DNA from: CAG-791 sp963655255
Lineage (GTDB): Bacteria > Bacillota > Clostridia > Lachnospirales > Lachnospiraceae
Assembly: GCA_963655255.1 (NCBI GenBank)
Contig: CAVKEB010000016.1
Location: 1 to 52,951 of the forward strand
Direction of reading: 5' to 3'
DNA: 52,951 nucleotides
The notes under the pieces: generated by a model
What the model saw: the letters and a program-made list of their open reading frames with translations, nothing else
The model's database searches: none
What the model was told of the DNA's origin: nothing
Program-made: the position numbers and the translations under genes
Part shown: piece after piece, positions 42,305 through 51,321 of the stretch
Numbering within the stretch: the first letter of the stretch is position 1
How the letters are laid out: every line of letters starts with the position of its first letter

Positions 42305-43789
42305 TTATTTCCAACTCTGTATCACCGTTTCAACCGTGTCATTCCGGAGAATTCCCGCGAAATCTCCATCCAGGTAAGCCGCATAACGATCTGACGTTTC
42401 CAGCGGCATGATTTCCACCCGAACCGCACGCGCCTCTTTGCTTTCCTGCTGCCCTTCCGGATTCTTATACTGATAGGTGACGGCAAGAACAGGGGTTTCC
42501 TTCACCTGTTCCGGTTTTTCCACATTCAGAACCGTCATTCCGATGAGCTCCTGATAGCGGGGGAGAAATTCTTCCTTCGGAATTTCCGTCTCCCCGCAGA
42601 CGGCAGATCCGTCTTCCTGAATCTGCCAGGTTCTCTCGCTTCCCCCGCACGCCACAGTCACGCTCTCCAGGTCAGAGAGGTTCACCAGCCAGATGTATGA
42701 GGCTCTCAGATCCATCACCGAAAGATTCAGCACCTTTTCCGCCCACTCCTTTCGGACAAAATACAAGGCAGGATCGTCATCCAGCATCAGATCGTACCCT
42801 TCTTCCTCTTCTTTTCCGATCCGGATTTCATGAGCTTCCCCGTTCATGGAATAAGAAATCCTGCGAAAGGCACCGTCTTCCAGCCCCGCTTCCCGGAGGA
42901 CCTCCCCGCTGCATTCCTCGGCCCTGACTTCTTCCGCCCGAAGCAGCCCCAGAAGATCATACAGTGAGACACTCCCTGTGTCGGTGTTGGTCTCTCCCAG
43001 AAGCGCCTCCGCGCGAACCGGCTCTGTCATTAAATATCCGGACGCTGCCTCCTCATCCGGTACAATGCGGATATCCTCTCCAGCCGTTTTCCCGTCAAGT
43101 TCCAGATATTCGAACTCATCCGCCGCATATCCCTCCGAATCCGTCCTGGCCGGAATGGAAACCAGTGTTTTCTGGTAAAACGCTGTCCGTCCTTCCAGAA
43201 GTTCCTGCGGAAGAGAAGAAAGAATCTGAACTTTTCCATCCCGCAGTGCATAATAGGAATCCTCTCTGCCGGAAACCGCACCTCCAACCTGAAATTCCAG
43301 ACTCGTTCCATCCTCCCATGTGAGCACGGCAGAAATTCCGTCCTCCGCTGCCGTCCCGCTTTCCTGCGAAGCCGGATTTTCGGCAGAGCCCGGCTCCAGT
43401 CCGTACTGGGCCAGATCCGTCTGTTCCCCGAGATCCCGAACGACCGAGAGATTTTCCAGTTCCCCGACGACCTTTTCTATGACACTGCTGTCGATCCTGT
43501 CCTCTTCCAGATCCGTAATGCGGCCTTCCCCGCCGTTTACCTGGATTTCAAGCGCTTTTCTTCCGTCCCCGTATTCCACGCGGATCCTCTGAAAATTCTT
43601 TCCGATCGGATCTGTGGCAGCATCGTTTTCCGTCGAATTTCCCCGGCTGTTTTCGCTCGTCTGTATCGTCCGGGCCGCCGTTTCCGATGCGGGCGCTTCC
43701 TTTTCCCCTGTCTTCAGGAAAATCCACAAACCGAGAAGTCCCGCAAGGACGGCGATTCCCAATATCAATCGAATTCTCTTTTTATGCAT
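42305..43789 (-). CDS. DUF4340 membrane-anchored protein, Gld-type ABC exporter partner
   Basis: 494 residues: one N-terminal membrane helix (7-25), then an acidic extracytoplasmic region containing two repeats of the DUF4340 fold (DLAQYGLEPG; GREDSYYALRDGKVQILSSLPQELLEGR). DUF4340 genes regularly follow GldA/GldF-GldG-type exporter genes, as here. The start at 43789 is chosen for its short basic segment plus helix; AAGGA is 10 nt upstream. The frame is open through the upstream repeat to 43891, but that is translated repeat. The substrate of the exporter is unknown. Confidence 0.85.
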   Translation of the reverse strand: MHKKRIRLILGIAVLAGLLGLWIFLKTGEKEAPASETAARTIQTSENSRGNSTENDAATDPIGKNFQRIRVEYGDGRKALEIQVNGGEGRITDLEEDRIDSSVIEKVVGELENLSVVRDLGEQTDLAQYGLEPGSAENPASQESGTAAEDGISAVLTWEDGTSLEFQVGGAVSGREDSYYALRDGKVQILSSLPQELLEGRTAFYQKTLVSIPARTDSEGYAADEFEYLELDGKTAGEDIRIVPDEEAASGYLMTEPVRAEALLGETNTDTGSVSLYDLLGLLRAEEVRAEECSGEVLREAGLEDGAFRRISYSMNGEAHEIRIGKEEEEGYDLMLDDDPALYFVRKEWAEKVLNLSVMDLRASYIWLVNLSDLESVTVACGGSERTWQIQEDGSAVCGETEIPKEEFLPRYQELIGMTVLNVEKPEQVKETPVLAVTYQYKNPEGQQESKEARAVRVEIMPLETSDRYAAYLDGDFAGILRNDTVETVIQSWK

Positions 43790-43810
43790 CTGATGGTCAT
43801 CCTTATTTCT

Positions 43811-44012
43811 AGCTGAGGCAAAATCCACGATACCAGAGAGAATTTCGCGAAGGCGAATTCTCTCTGTGTACAGAGTGCCGCCAAGCGGCACTCTAAGCAG
43901 GAGAAGATGTCATCAGACATCTTCGAGTGCAGCGGTCTTGCCGAATGCAGCAGCCGGTGCGTCAGCACCGATGCTGCTGTTTGAAAGCGACCTATCGATG
44001 TCACTTTCAAAC
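43811..44012 (-). repeat. Modular leader element, copy 2 (most complete, upstream of DUF4340 gene)
   Basis: The longest copy. On the minus strand from the gldG-type stop: an extra 12-bp hairpin TTTGAAAGTGAC/GTCGCTTTCAAA with one G-U (43980-44011); hairpin A, GCAGC-CGGTGC with TGAC loop (43950-43977); a hairpin with TGCA/TGCA ends (43928-43949); then the GAAGATGTC, AGAGTGCCG (loop CTTGG) and AGAGAGAATT hairpins, and TTTGCCTCAGC. The 3' GAGG end is lost (TAGAAATAAGGATG follows), so the gene uses another ribosome binding site. Confidence 0.92.
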
Positions 44013-44022
44013 TTACTTTGCT

Positions 44023-46152
44023 CTACTGATTTCTTCTGCGGAAAAAGACGATTCCTCCGGCGAGCAGAATTCCTGCCGGAATCAGAATCGTGAAAATCCA
44101 GAGTCCTACAATATTAATCGTCTGGCGCGATGCCGTAATATCCATCTCGTTCATGAGAATCTGCTCGTTCTGAACGGCAGTAAATGCCTTTGTATTGCTG
44201 GCCACACGGAGCAGATCGCGGACATAGGATGCATTCGCAAAGCTGTTGGAATCCAGATACGGAGACGCCAGCGCCATGGACGAACCGAACACAATGACAT
44301 TCCGGTATGCATTCATTTCATTCCTGCGGTAGGCATAGGCCGCCGTAATCTGTTCGCCGGACGAATTCTCTCCGTCCTTCACTTCGCAGGTGTCCCCCGT
44401 CTCCCAGAGAGGAAACGTATAAATGCCATTGTTGCTCTCGAACAGAATCTCCAGCGGACTGGAGGACGGCGCAACCAGATACATATAGCTGCCATCCGTG
44501 AGCACTGTCTGCGTACTTCTCACAAAGATGGACGCCGGATCATTCAGGAACATTCTGGATTCGTCGGTCTCGATAATCGTCCCATCCCCGATCCGGATTC
44601 CCCAGTCTTCCAGGAACTGCTTCAGCTTCGGAATATTTCCCTGCGACGGATAGGCGGAGAACAACAGGGTACGCGCAGCTGCTGAATCATTGTCATTCAT
44701 GAAGCTTCGAAGCCGCTGAATCTCTTCTTCGGTATAATCCGTTGTCGGAGTCGGGAGAAACAGAATACTGGTGTCATTCGGAATCGCATCGGTCAGAATA
44801 TTCATCTCCCGGATTTCAAAAGCATTTTCCTTCATCAAACTGTCAAAGGCCGCGCGCGTGGAAGAGTCCAGAATCTCTCCATGTCCCAGCGCCACGGTAA
44901 TCACCGGTACATCCTCCATGGAGACATACGCAATTGCATTCGTAATGGAGGAGCCCGCCTGAGAATAAGTGGATACTGTTCCCGTCTGGGTATTTTGTTC
45001 GCTGACGAACAGATCATCAATTCCAAGGGCCCGGTAACGAAGCGACGACTGAACCAGTACGCTTCCATCTGAGAGCTGCTCCTGCGAATACTGATTCAGG
45101 AACCCCGGATTTTCTTCTGTATCTACATATTGCACCTGAATGCGTTGATTCCATTCCTGCATCCTGTCAAGAAGATTGGAGACCTGGCTGTAGCTGATTC
45201 CATAAGAAGCGTACAGCTGATCTTCTCTTGCCTTTTCCTCGTCTGCGATGACATAAATCCGGATATCCTGATCGACCGTAGCGAGATAATCCTTCTCTTC
45301 CTGGCTTAAAGTATTCAGTCCCGATGCGGTAAGATCCGCATTCATAGAAGGATACCGCTGCGACAAAAGACCCGTGATCGCATTGACCAGAATCACTGCT
45401 GCAATCAGTGCAGCCGCTTTTCCCGCCATTGCACTGCGGAAGCGAAATGTTCCAATACGCCCCGCCTCCAGAACAAGGGCGGACAGATATAAAAAGATGA
45501 CGCACACCCCAATGAAGTACACCAGGCTCTCTGCAGACAAAATTCCCCGGATCAGCGTGCCGTAGCGGCTGTAAAAGGAGACCTTCTCCACAATCCAGTT
45601 CAGCACCGGCTGATTCACTGCAGCCGCCATACTGTTCATGTACATAAGGAAGACCGATACGGCAAAGGTTGCAACCGCTGCCACAACCTGGCTGGAAGTC
45701 AGACCGGAGATAAAAATACCAATGGCAATCATTGCACCGCCGTAGCAGAGAGTTCCCATATAGTTTCCCAGAATCAATCCCATGGGTGGCTGCGCAAAAC
45801 TTTTCATTGCAAATGCCGGAAGAAGTCCCAGCGTCGATGCGATCCAGAAAATAACAAAGCATGCTGCAAACTTTCCGGCTACAATCTCCAAGACACTCAC
45901 CGGAGCCGTCAGAAGAGCCTGATCCGTATGATTTCTTTTCTCTTCTGCCAGCGAGCGCATCGTCAGGATCGGAATCAGCATCATGTCAAACGAAAATAAC
46001 ATGGTGTAGACCGCCGTCACATAACTGCTCGATCCACTCATCATCACCTGGTAATAGAAAAATCCATACAGGGCGGTGATTGCTGCCACAAACACATATC
46101 CAAGCGGTGCCTGAAACCATGACCGCAGTTCTCTGGAACAAATTGCCTTCAT
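44023..46152 (-). CDS. Fused ABC-2 permease / Gldg auxiliary protein
   Basis: 709 residues. The first 245 form an ABC-2 permease with six helices (GldF-like: SYVTAVYTMLFSFDMMLIPILTMRSLAEEK). The rest is a Gldg/IFT52-like extracytoplasmic domain (ALGHGEILDSSTRAAFDSLMKE) closing with a C-terminal membrane helix and RRRNQ. In Bacteroidota gldF and gldG are separate genes; in Clostridia such fusions occur. The start at 46152 follows GGAAGGT. It works with the ATPase at 46291. Confidence 0.9.
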   Translation of the reverse strand: MKAICSRELRSWFQAPLGYVFVAAITALYGFFYYQVMMSGSSSYVTAVYTMLFSFDMMLIPILTMRSLAEEKRNHTDQALLTAPVSVLEIVAGKFAACFVIFWIASTLGLLPAFAMKSFAQPPMGLILGNYMGTLCYGGAMIAIGIFISGLTSSQVVAAVATFAVSVFLMYMNSMAAAVNQPVLNWIVEKVSFYSRYGTLIRGILSAESLVYFIGVCVIFLYLSALVLEAGRIGTFRFRSAMAGKAAALIAAVILVNAITGLLSQRYPSMNADLTASGLNTLSQEEKDYLATVDQDIRIYVIADEEKAREDQLYASYGISYSQVSNLLDRMQEWNQRIQVQYVDTEENPGFLNQYSQEQLSDGSVLVQSSLRYRALGIDDLFVSEQNTQTGTVSTYSQAGSSITNAIAYVSMEDVPVITVALGHGEILDSSTRAAFDSLMKENAFEIREMNILTDAIPNDTSILFLPTPTTDYTEEEIQRLRSFMNDNDSAAARTLLFSAYPSQGNIPKLKQFLEDWGIRIGDGTIIETDESRMFLNDPASIFVRSTQTVLTDGSYMYLVAPSSSPLEILFESNNGIYTFPLWETGDTCEVKDGENSSGEQITAAYAYRRNEMNAYRNVIVFGSSMALASPYLDSNSFANASYVRDLLRVASNTKAFTAVQNEQILMNEMDITASRQTINIVGLWIFTILIPAGILLAGGIVFFRRRNQ

Positions 46153-46290
46153 AAATACCTTCCCCGCCGCAGTTTTCTGCGGCACCATCGCTGCTGCTCT
46201 TTCTTTCTGCCGTCCGGACCGCCGTATGCTCCGCCCGGACGCTTCTGCACAAAACTCTGTGACAATCTTTTTATCGAAGTGCTTTCTCCA

Positions 46291-47238
46291 TCAGGAACAC
46301 TCTCCGCCATCCGAGGTCAGCTGAATGAACCGTTCCTCCATCGACATCTTGTTCTCTCTCATTTCCAGAATCGGCCAGCCGTTCACGGCAGCCAGCGCAG
46401 AAATCTCATGACGGATATCCGTCCTGCCGATCGTAACAATATGGTATCTGTTCGCTCCGGGAAGATCCGCAGGGTTTGTTTCCACACTTCTGACATTTGC
46501 AATTCTGCCGATTGCCCTGCAGATCAGATCCTTTTCGCCCTCCAGCACGACGAGGATGTCTTCTCCATCTTTCTTTTCATGAAGAACGTCGTCCATCTTC
46601 TCATCCAATACGATTTTCCCATGCTGCAGGATCATCATTCTCTCGCAGACCGCCTGCACTTCCGGAAGGATATGGGTACTCAGCAGGATTGTGTGCTTCT
46701 GTCCGAGCCTTCGGATCAGTCCGCGGATTTCAACAATCTGCCTGGGATCCAGTCCCGCCGTCGGCTCATCAAGGATCAGAATGGGCGGATTTCCTACCAT
46801 AGAATAGGCAATTCCGACTCTCTGCCGATAGCCTTTGGACAAGTGCCCGATAATCCGGCCCGCAACCTTCTCAACCCCCGCCTCCTTCATCACGGTCCGA
46901 AGATGGCCTGCCTTATCTTTCAGATGAACATGCTTCAAATCGTAGATGAAGGAAAGATAATCCTGTACCGTCATTTCCGGATAAAGCGGTGGAATCTCCG
47001 GCAGATAGCCAATCTGTCTGCGGCATTCCATCGGATTCTCCGACATGGATATTCCATTCACGGAAACCTCGCCGTTTGTCATGGCAAGATATCCGGTCAG
47101 CATATTCATCGTGGTGGATTTGCCCGCTCCGTTCAGCCCCAGAAATCCGACGATCTCTCCGTCATGAATGGTGAAACTGATATCGTCCACTGCCGTAAAA
47201 TTTCCGTATTTTTTGCACAGATGTTTTACTTCAATCAT
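46291..47238 (-). CDS. ABC exporter ATP-binding protein (GldA-like)
   Basis: 315 residues: Walker A GLNGAGKST (34-42), Q-loop region YLPEIPPLYPEMTVQDYLSF, signature LSKGYRQRVG, Walker B ILILDEPTAGLDP, and a C-terminal regulatory extension. The start at 47238 follows AGGAGA and matches the family N-terminus MIEVKHLCKKYG. It is the first gene of the exporter operon; a 138-bp gap with small hairpins separates it from the permease gene. Confidence 0.93.
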   Translation of the reverse strand: MIEVKHLCKKYGNFTAVDDISFTIHDGEIVGFLGLNGAGKSTTMNMLTGYLAMTNGEVSVNGISMSENPMECRRQIGYLPEIPPLYPEMTVQDYLSFIYDLKHVHLKDKAGHLRTVMKEAGVEKVAGRIIGHLSKGYRQRVGIAYSMVGNPPILILDEPTAGLDPRQIVEIRGLIRRLGQKHTILLSTHILPEVQAVCERMMILQHGKIVLDEKMDDVLHEKKDGEDILVVLEGEKDLICRAIGRIANVRSVETNPADLPGANRYHIVTIGRTDIRHEISALAAVNGWPILEMRENKMSMEERFIQLTSDGGECS

Positions 47239-47350
47239 CCAAAATTCTCCTATGCTGATAGATTTTTTACATCGTCCGGTGACTTTCCAGTTTTCTTTTC
47301 TATTTTCCCCGATGCTTTTATCCAACTTGCACAATGGTAAACCATAAAAA

Positions 47351-47379
47351 ATCGTAAATACATTCAAACTGCCCGTCAA
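47351..47379 (-). promoter_or_regulatory. Promoter of the Gld-type exporter operon
   Basis: Minus-strand -35 TTGACG (47374-47379), a 17-nt spacer and -10 TACGAT (47351-47356). Confidence 0.6.
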
Positions 47380-47383
47380 CGGA

Positions 47384-47411
47384 CATTTGTTTGAACCTTT
47401 TCAAACATTTG
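47384..47411 (-). promoter_or_regulatory. Operator-like inverted repeat upstream of the -35
   Basis: GTTTGAA and TTCAAAC flank AAGG, with further pairing of the outer CA/TG and T-A positions over 12 nt per arm. It starts 5 nt upstream of the -35, a position suited to an activator or repressor. The regulator is unknown. Confidence 0.45.
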
Positions 47412-47418
47412 TAATCTG

Positions 47419-47452
47419 AAAAAAGGCCCCGGATTTCTCCGGGACCTTTTTA
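47419..47452 (-). terminator. Terminator of the MATE gene (bidirectional)
   Basis: CCCGGA/TCCGGG stem with flanking AAAAAGG/CCTTTTT, tetraloop-like TTTC; T-tracts on both strands. It lies 45 nt after the MATE stop. Confidence 0.85.
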
Positions 47453-47496
47453 CACCTCTGCCTGCAATGATATCCATTCGCACCTTCCGGGATCCT

Positions 47497-48882
47497 TCAA
47501 TATTTCGTCAAATCATGAATCCACTTCCCCTGCCGCACCAGAACGAATCCGATCAGGCACTTCACAATCTCAACAATCTGCACGGTAAAATACAGCGGCA
47601 GGATGGTCAGTCCGGTGAAATGAATCAGAACCGCCGCGAGCGGAAGCGACACCGCCCACACGAAGCCGCAGTCAAAGAAGAACGTAATCCACGTCTTTCC
47701 GCCGGACCGCAGCGTGAAATAAGCTGCATTCTCATATGCGTACAGCGGCATGCACACGGCACTGATCCGAATGAGCCCCGCCGCGACGCTTCTGACCTCT
47801 GCCGTCGTGTTGTAAATCATCGGGAAAAGCGATGCCACCAGGAAGAGTCCTGTCCCGCTGATAATGCACAGGAACACTGAGAATGCCGACAGGCGCCAGG
47901 AGTCGTCCTTGACCTCCGAGAGCTTTCCCGCGCCGAGCTCCTGTCCCAGAATGATGGAGATGGAATCACCCATCGCAATGAACGCGATATTGAACACGTT
48001 ACAGATGGTGCTCGAAATGTTGAAGGCCGCCACAACGTCCAGCCCGCGAAGGGAATACTGCTGCGACATGACAGTCTGTCCCAGCGACCAGAGCGTCTCA
48101 TTCATCAAAAGCGGCATGGCCTTGATGACAACAGGCCGTACGAGATCTCCCGGCACATAGAAACCACGAAACAGGCCTTCGAGATACCGGTTCTTCTCCA
48201 GATGCCTTCTCATCCACAGACCTACATAGGAAAGCTCCACGAAACGGGAAATCACCGTGGCCGCTGCCGCTCCGGTGGCACCGAGCGCCGGCGCGCCGAA
48301 TTTTCCGTAAATCAGAATGTAGTTCCCGATGAGATTGACGGCGACAGCTGCAATGCCGGCCTTCATCGGAACAATGGTCTCTCCGGTTTCGCGCAGCGTT
48401 CCCGACAGGACCTGCGTTGCCGCGAACGGGATCAGGCCGATCAGCATCACCTTCAGGTACTGATCTGCCGCAGACAAGGTCGCCGCAGCGCTTCCCGCCG
48501 TACTCTCACCCTTCAGCCACATGCTGATCAAGGCACTTCCACCGGACAAAAACAGCACCAATGCCCCTGCCGTCAGAATGGCCGCCATCACGATTTTGAT
48601 CCGCATCGTGTAGCGAAGGCCCTTTTCATCGCCCTTCCCGGCAAACTGCGCCGTGAAAATGCCGACGCCCGCGAGGCCTCCGAAGATCATCAGGTTATAG
48701 ACGAACAAAAGCTGATTGACAATGGCAACGCCGGACATCTGGTCGGTTCCCACCTGTCCCACCATGATGTTGTCCAGCATGCTGACAAAATTCGTGATTC
48801 CGTTCTGAATCATGATCGGAACCGCAACCAGAAGGACATGCCGATAGAAGTCCCTCGTCCCGATCAGTTTTGATTTTTTCAT
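47497..48882 (-). CDS. MATE family efflux transporter
   Basis: 461 residues with twelve hydrophobic segments. The family N-terminus is intact (VLLVAVPIMIQNGITNFVSMLDNIMVG, VAIVNQLLFVYN) and the second half repeats the pattern (PLLMNETLWSLGQTVMSQQYS). A cation-coupled exporter of drugs or metabolites; the substrate cannot be read from sequence. GAGGGGG precedes the ATG. Confidence 0.92.
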   Translation of the reverse strand: MKKSKLIGTRDFYRHVLLVAVPIMIQNGITNFVSMLDNIMVGQVGTDQMSGVAIVNQLLFVYNLMIFGGLAGVGIFTAQFAGKGDEKGLRYTMRIKIVMAAILTAGALVLFLSGGSALISMWLKGESTAGSAAATLSAADQYLKVMLIGLIPFAATQVLSGTLRETGETIVPMKAGIAAVAVNLIGNYILIYGKFGAPALGATGAAAATVISRFVELSYVGLWMRRHLEKNRYLEGLFRGFYVPGDLVRPVVIKAMPLLMNETLWSLGQTVMSQQYSLRGLDVVAAFNISSTICNVFNIAFIAMGDSISIILGQELGAGKLSEVKDDSWRLSAFSVFLCIISGTGLFLVASLFPMIYNTTAEVRSVAAGLIRISAVCMPLYAYENAAYFTLRSGGKTWITFFFDCGFVWAVSLPLAAVLIHFTGLTILPLYFTVQIVEIVKCLIGFVLVRQGKWIHDLTKY

Positions 48883-48942
48883 AATTCCCCCTCATCGCAG
48901 AATCCGTTTGTAACGGTTCACCCGGCGATTTCCATTTCTTCT

Positions 48943-50619
48943 TTATTTTCTCTTCCGATCCCTTTTCGGTTTCCGGTAACGGTAATAAATATTCCGCACG
49001 ACCAGGAACATGCTCGCCCCCAGTGCAAAAATAAATCCGGCGGCCCCCAGAACGGGGATTCCCATGATCTGCGGCTTCATATTCGTGGTGCAGATGATGG
49101 CGGACGCCATCAGAAGCGCCGCGATGCAGACACCGATGACAAGGTTCCGCACCAGCGCATACGCCACAATCGTAAATTCATCCTGCGCCCCCAGAATGAT
49201 GTTGACTTTGGATCTGCCGTTCAGAAACTCGTTCAGGGAATCCGCCGTAAGAGACGGGATCTCCGCTCCTTTTTTCACGGCACGGTACAAAACGCGCCCG
49301 TTCCGCTCCATCTCCTTCTTCCAGTCAAAATGGTGCAGCGAATCCTCGGTAAATCTCGTGACCGCGATCTGGAACATGTTGATGTCGGGGCTGATCTGTG
49401 CAAGAACTCCCTCCACATGAGCCAGGCCCCGGCAGAGCATGGTGACGCCGTGCGGCAGGCTGATTCCGTTCTCCTTCATAATCTCCATGAGATCCGCGAG
49501 AACCTGGGCGATATCAATTCCGCCCATAGCCGCTCCGCCGTAGTCATCCAGGAACTTGCGAAGATCCTCCCAGAGCCTGGCCCGGTCCGGCTTTCCCCGA
49601 AACTCGCCGATCTCCAGGACCGCGTTCTCCACCATGCTGATGTCATGCAGCGCGATTCCCTGCACCCCCTTCACCATGACGCGCCGGTCCTTCTCGGAGA
49701 GCCGCCCCATCATGCCCATGTCAATCCAGACGATCTTCCCCTCACTGACCTTGACATTTCCGGGGTGCGGGTCCGCATGGAAAAATCCGTCGTCCATCAC
49801 CTGTTTGATGAAGTTATTGACGTACTTGGTCCCGATCTCATGAAGATCGTAGCCGTCCGCCTCCAGCGATTCCTTGTCGTTGATCGCGACGCCGTCAATA
49901 TACTCCATCACCAGAACGCGGCTGGTCGTGTACTCGTGGAACAGCTTCGGGCAGGACACGTAGGCAATTCCCTTGTTGTTCCGCGTGAACTCTTCCATGT
50001 TGGCGGCTTCCTTCAGGAAATCCATTTCCTCCTGCGCAACGCTCCAGAGCTCATCGAGAACCATGTTGAGATCCACCAGATTCTTCAGATCCCCGACCGG
50101 CGGCATCAGGTGAACCAGGCGGTGAAGAAGACTGATGTCCCTTGCCATAACATCATAGATGCCCTTCCTCTGCACCTTGACCACAACGTCCTCACCCGTT
50201 TTCAGAACCGCCTTGTGAACCTGCGCAATGGAAGCGGAGCCGAGCGGCACGGGATCAATGGATTCGAAAACCTCATGCCAGCTCTGACGATAGGAACGGT
50301 TGATGACCTCCTCCACCGTTTCAAACGGCATCGGCGCGACATCCGAGTTCAGCTTCATCAGCTCGTCGCAGTAGCGCTTCGGCAGGATATCCGAATGCAG
50401 GGACATGATCTGTCCCAGCTTGATATACGTCGGTCCCAGCTCCTCCAGAATGATGCGGAGCTTCTCCGGCGTAATGCCCCGGGTGATCTTGTTCTGCGCC
50501 AACACCTGCCGGATTTCGCGGAAGCGGGCGCGGTTCTCCACAGCCTCTTCTTCCTTCTTCCGTCTCTGTTCCTCTTCTGTTATCTTCTTTTCTTCTTTTT
50601 TCTCTTTTTCCTGCGGCAT
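48943..50619 (-). CDS. AarF/UbiB (ABC1) family atypical kinase
   Basis: 558 residues. A charged N-terminus (1-30), the family KxGQ motif in TYIKLGQIMSLHSDILP, the Ala-rich loop VPLGSASIAQVHKA in place of a P-loop, KVQRKG, HADPHPGN and the metal motif VWIDMGMMG, then two C-terminal membrane helices (about 495-550). UbiB homologues support ubiquinone synthesis elsewhere; this organism class lacks ubiquinone, so the role, probably lipid-related, is open. It follows the phasin-like gene, separated by a strong hairpin. Confidence 0.93.
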   Translation of the reverse strand: MPQEKEKKEEKKITEEEQRRKKEEEAVENRARFREIRQVLAQNKITRGITPEKLRIILEELGPTYIKLGQIMSLHSDILPKRYCDELMKLNSDVAPMPFETVEEVINRSYRQSWHEVFESIDPVPLGSASIAQVHKAVLKTGEDVVVKVQRKGIYDVMARDISLLHRLVHLMPPVGDLKNLVDLNMVLDELWSVAQEEMDFLKEAANMEEFTRNNKGIAYVSCPKLFHEYTTSRVLVMEYIDGVAINDKESLEADGYDLHEIGTKYVNNFIKQVMDDGFFHADPHPGNVKVSEGKIVWIDMGMMGRLSEKDRRVMVKGVQGIALHDISMVENAVLEIGEFRGKPDRARLWEDLRKFLDDYGGAAMGGIDIAQVLADLMEIMKENGISLPHGVTMLCRGLAHVEGVLAQISPDINMFQIAVTRFTEDSLHHFDWKKEMERNGRVLYRAVKKGAEIPSLTADSLNEFLNGRSKVNIILGAQDEFTIVAYALVRNLVIGVCIAALLMASAIICTTNMKPQIMGIPVLGAAGFIFALGASMFLVVRNIYYRYRKPKRDRKRK

Positions 50620-50675
50620 AGGCGGCCCTTTCTGTCTCCCGGCAAAATTTCACCTGTCTGCTTCTTTTTTATAAA

Positions 50676-50709
50676 AGAGAGAGCCGCAGACCTCTCTGCG
50701 GCTCTCTCT
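50676..50709 (-). terminator. Strong hairpin between phasin-like gene and aarF gene
   Basis: A perfect 15-bp stem (AGAGAGAGCCGCAGA and its complement) with a GAGG loop, followed on the minus strand by TTTTATAAAAAAG. It should reduce read-through from the phasin-like gene into the kinase gene. Confidence 0.85.
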
Positions 50710-50747
50710 CCCGCACCCTTTCGGATGCTCTTTTCCGACAGCAGACG

Positions 50748-51077
50748 TTACTCTGCCGTTTCGCTCTCTTCTTCTGCGGGCTTCTCCGCCTTCTCTTCCT
50801 CCGCCTTGGCGATCTGCGCCTTCAGCTTCTCAAGATCCTCTGCGGAAAGACCGGAGACAAGATCGGAGAAGTTCTTCTCCTTCTTCTGGGCCTCAGCCTT
50901 TTTTCTCTTTTCCTGTGCGTTGTATTTCAGCTCCTGATTGAGGGCCTTGCCCTGCTCCACAGTGAGCTCGCCCTTCTTGACAAGATCACTGAGAATCTCA
51001 CCGGACTTCTCCACAGAAGTTGCCGCAGCGCCGATTCCAATCAGAAAGAATTTCTTGATTCCATCTCCGAGTTCCAT
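50748..51077 (-). CDS. Phasin-like small helical protein
   Basis: 109 residues, starting MELGDGIKKFFLIGIGAAATSVEKSGEILSDLV split by a small turn, then KKGELTVEQGKALNQELK and a charged Lys/Glu-rich tail. The N-terminal pattern matches PhaF/PhaI-like phasin-family proteins found beside aarF in many Clostridia that make no polyhydroxyalkanoate. The start at 51077 follows GGAAGGA; the in-frame ATG at 51155 lies in repeat sequence. It may be an accessory of the AarF kinase. Confidence 0.82.
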   Translation of the reverse strand: MELGDGIKKFFLIGIGAAATSVEKSGEILSDLVKKGELTVEQGKALNQELKYNAQEKRKKAEAQKKEKNFSDLVSGLSAEDLEKLKAQIAKAEEEKAEKPAEEESETAE

Positions 51078-51320
51078 AAGATTCCTTCCTGCCGCAGCAC
51101 GTCTGCGGCCACGCGGGAAGAATCCGTCATGAGGACGGTTCTCCGATGCGAGCACGTATCGCTTTGCTTTTCACAATGCAACCGTTCAGCAGGCGGTTTC
51201 TCCGATTCACAAAGTGATTTGTGAATTGCTTTACTTCAAACATCAAACAGGCAAAAACATCATCGGATATTTTCGAATACCGCCATCCGTTCCGGATTTT
51301 CCGGAGCTTCCTGCTAAACA
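51078..51320 (-). repeat. Diverged modular leader element, copy 7 (phasin-like gene leader)
   Basis: Fills the dgkA-phasin gap. Its centre aligns with hairpin B of the other copies (TCGAAAATATCCGATGATG on the minus strand against TCGAAGATGTCTGATGACA). Despite several substitutions all nine pairs are kept, two of them as G-U on the minus strand. Further hairpins follow in order: ATTCACAA/TTGTGAAT, then GAGAACCGTCC/GACGGATTCTT, then CCGCAG/CTGCGG. Confidence 0.6.
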
Positions 51321-51321
51321 A

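Noticed and set aside
42305..43891. Longer DUF4340 protein starting in the repeat (43891), and similar upstream starts for GH31 (35333) and dgkA (51738)
   Set aside because: The extra residues are translation of the leader element, lack ribosome binding sites, and precede a normal signal anchor or family N-terminus.
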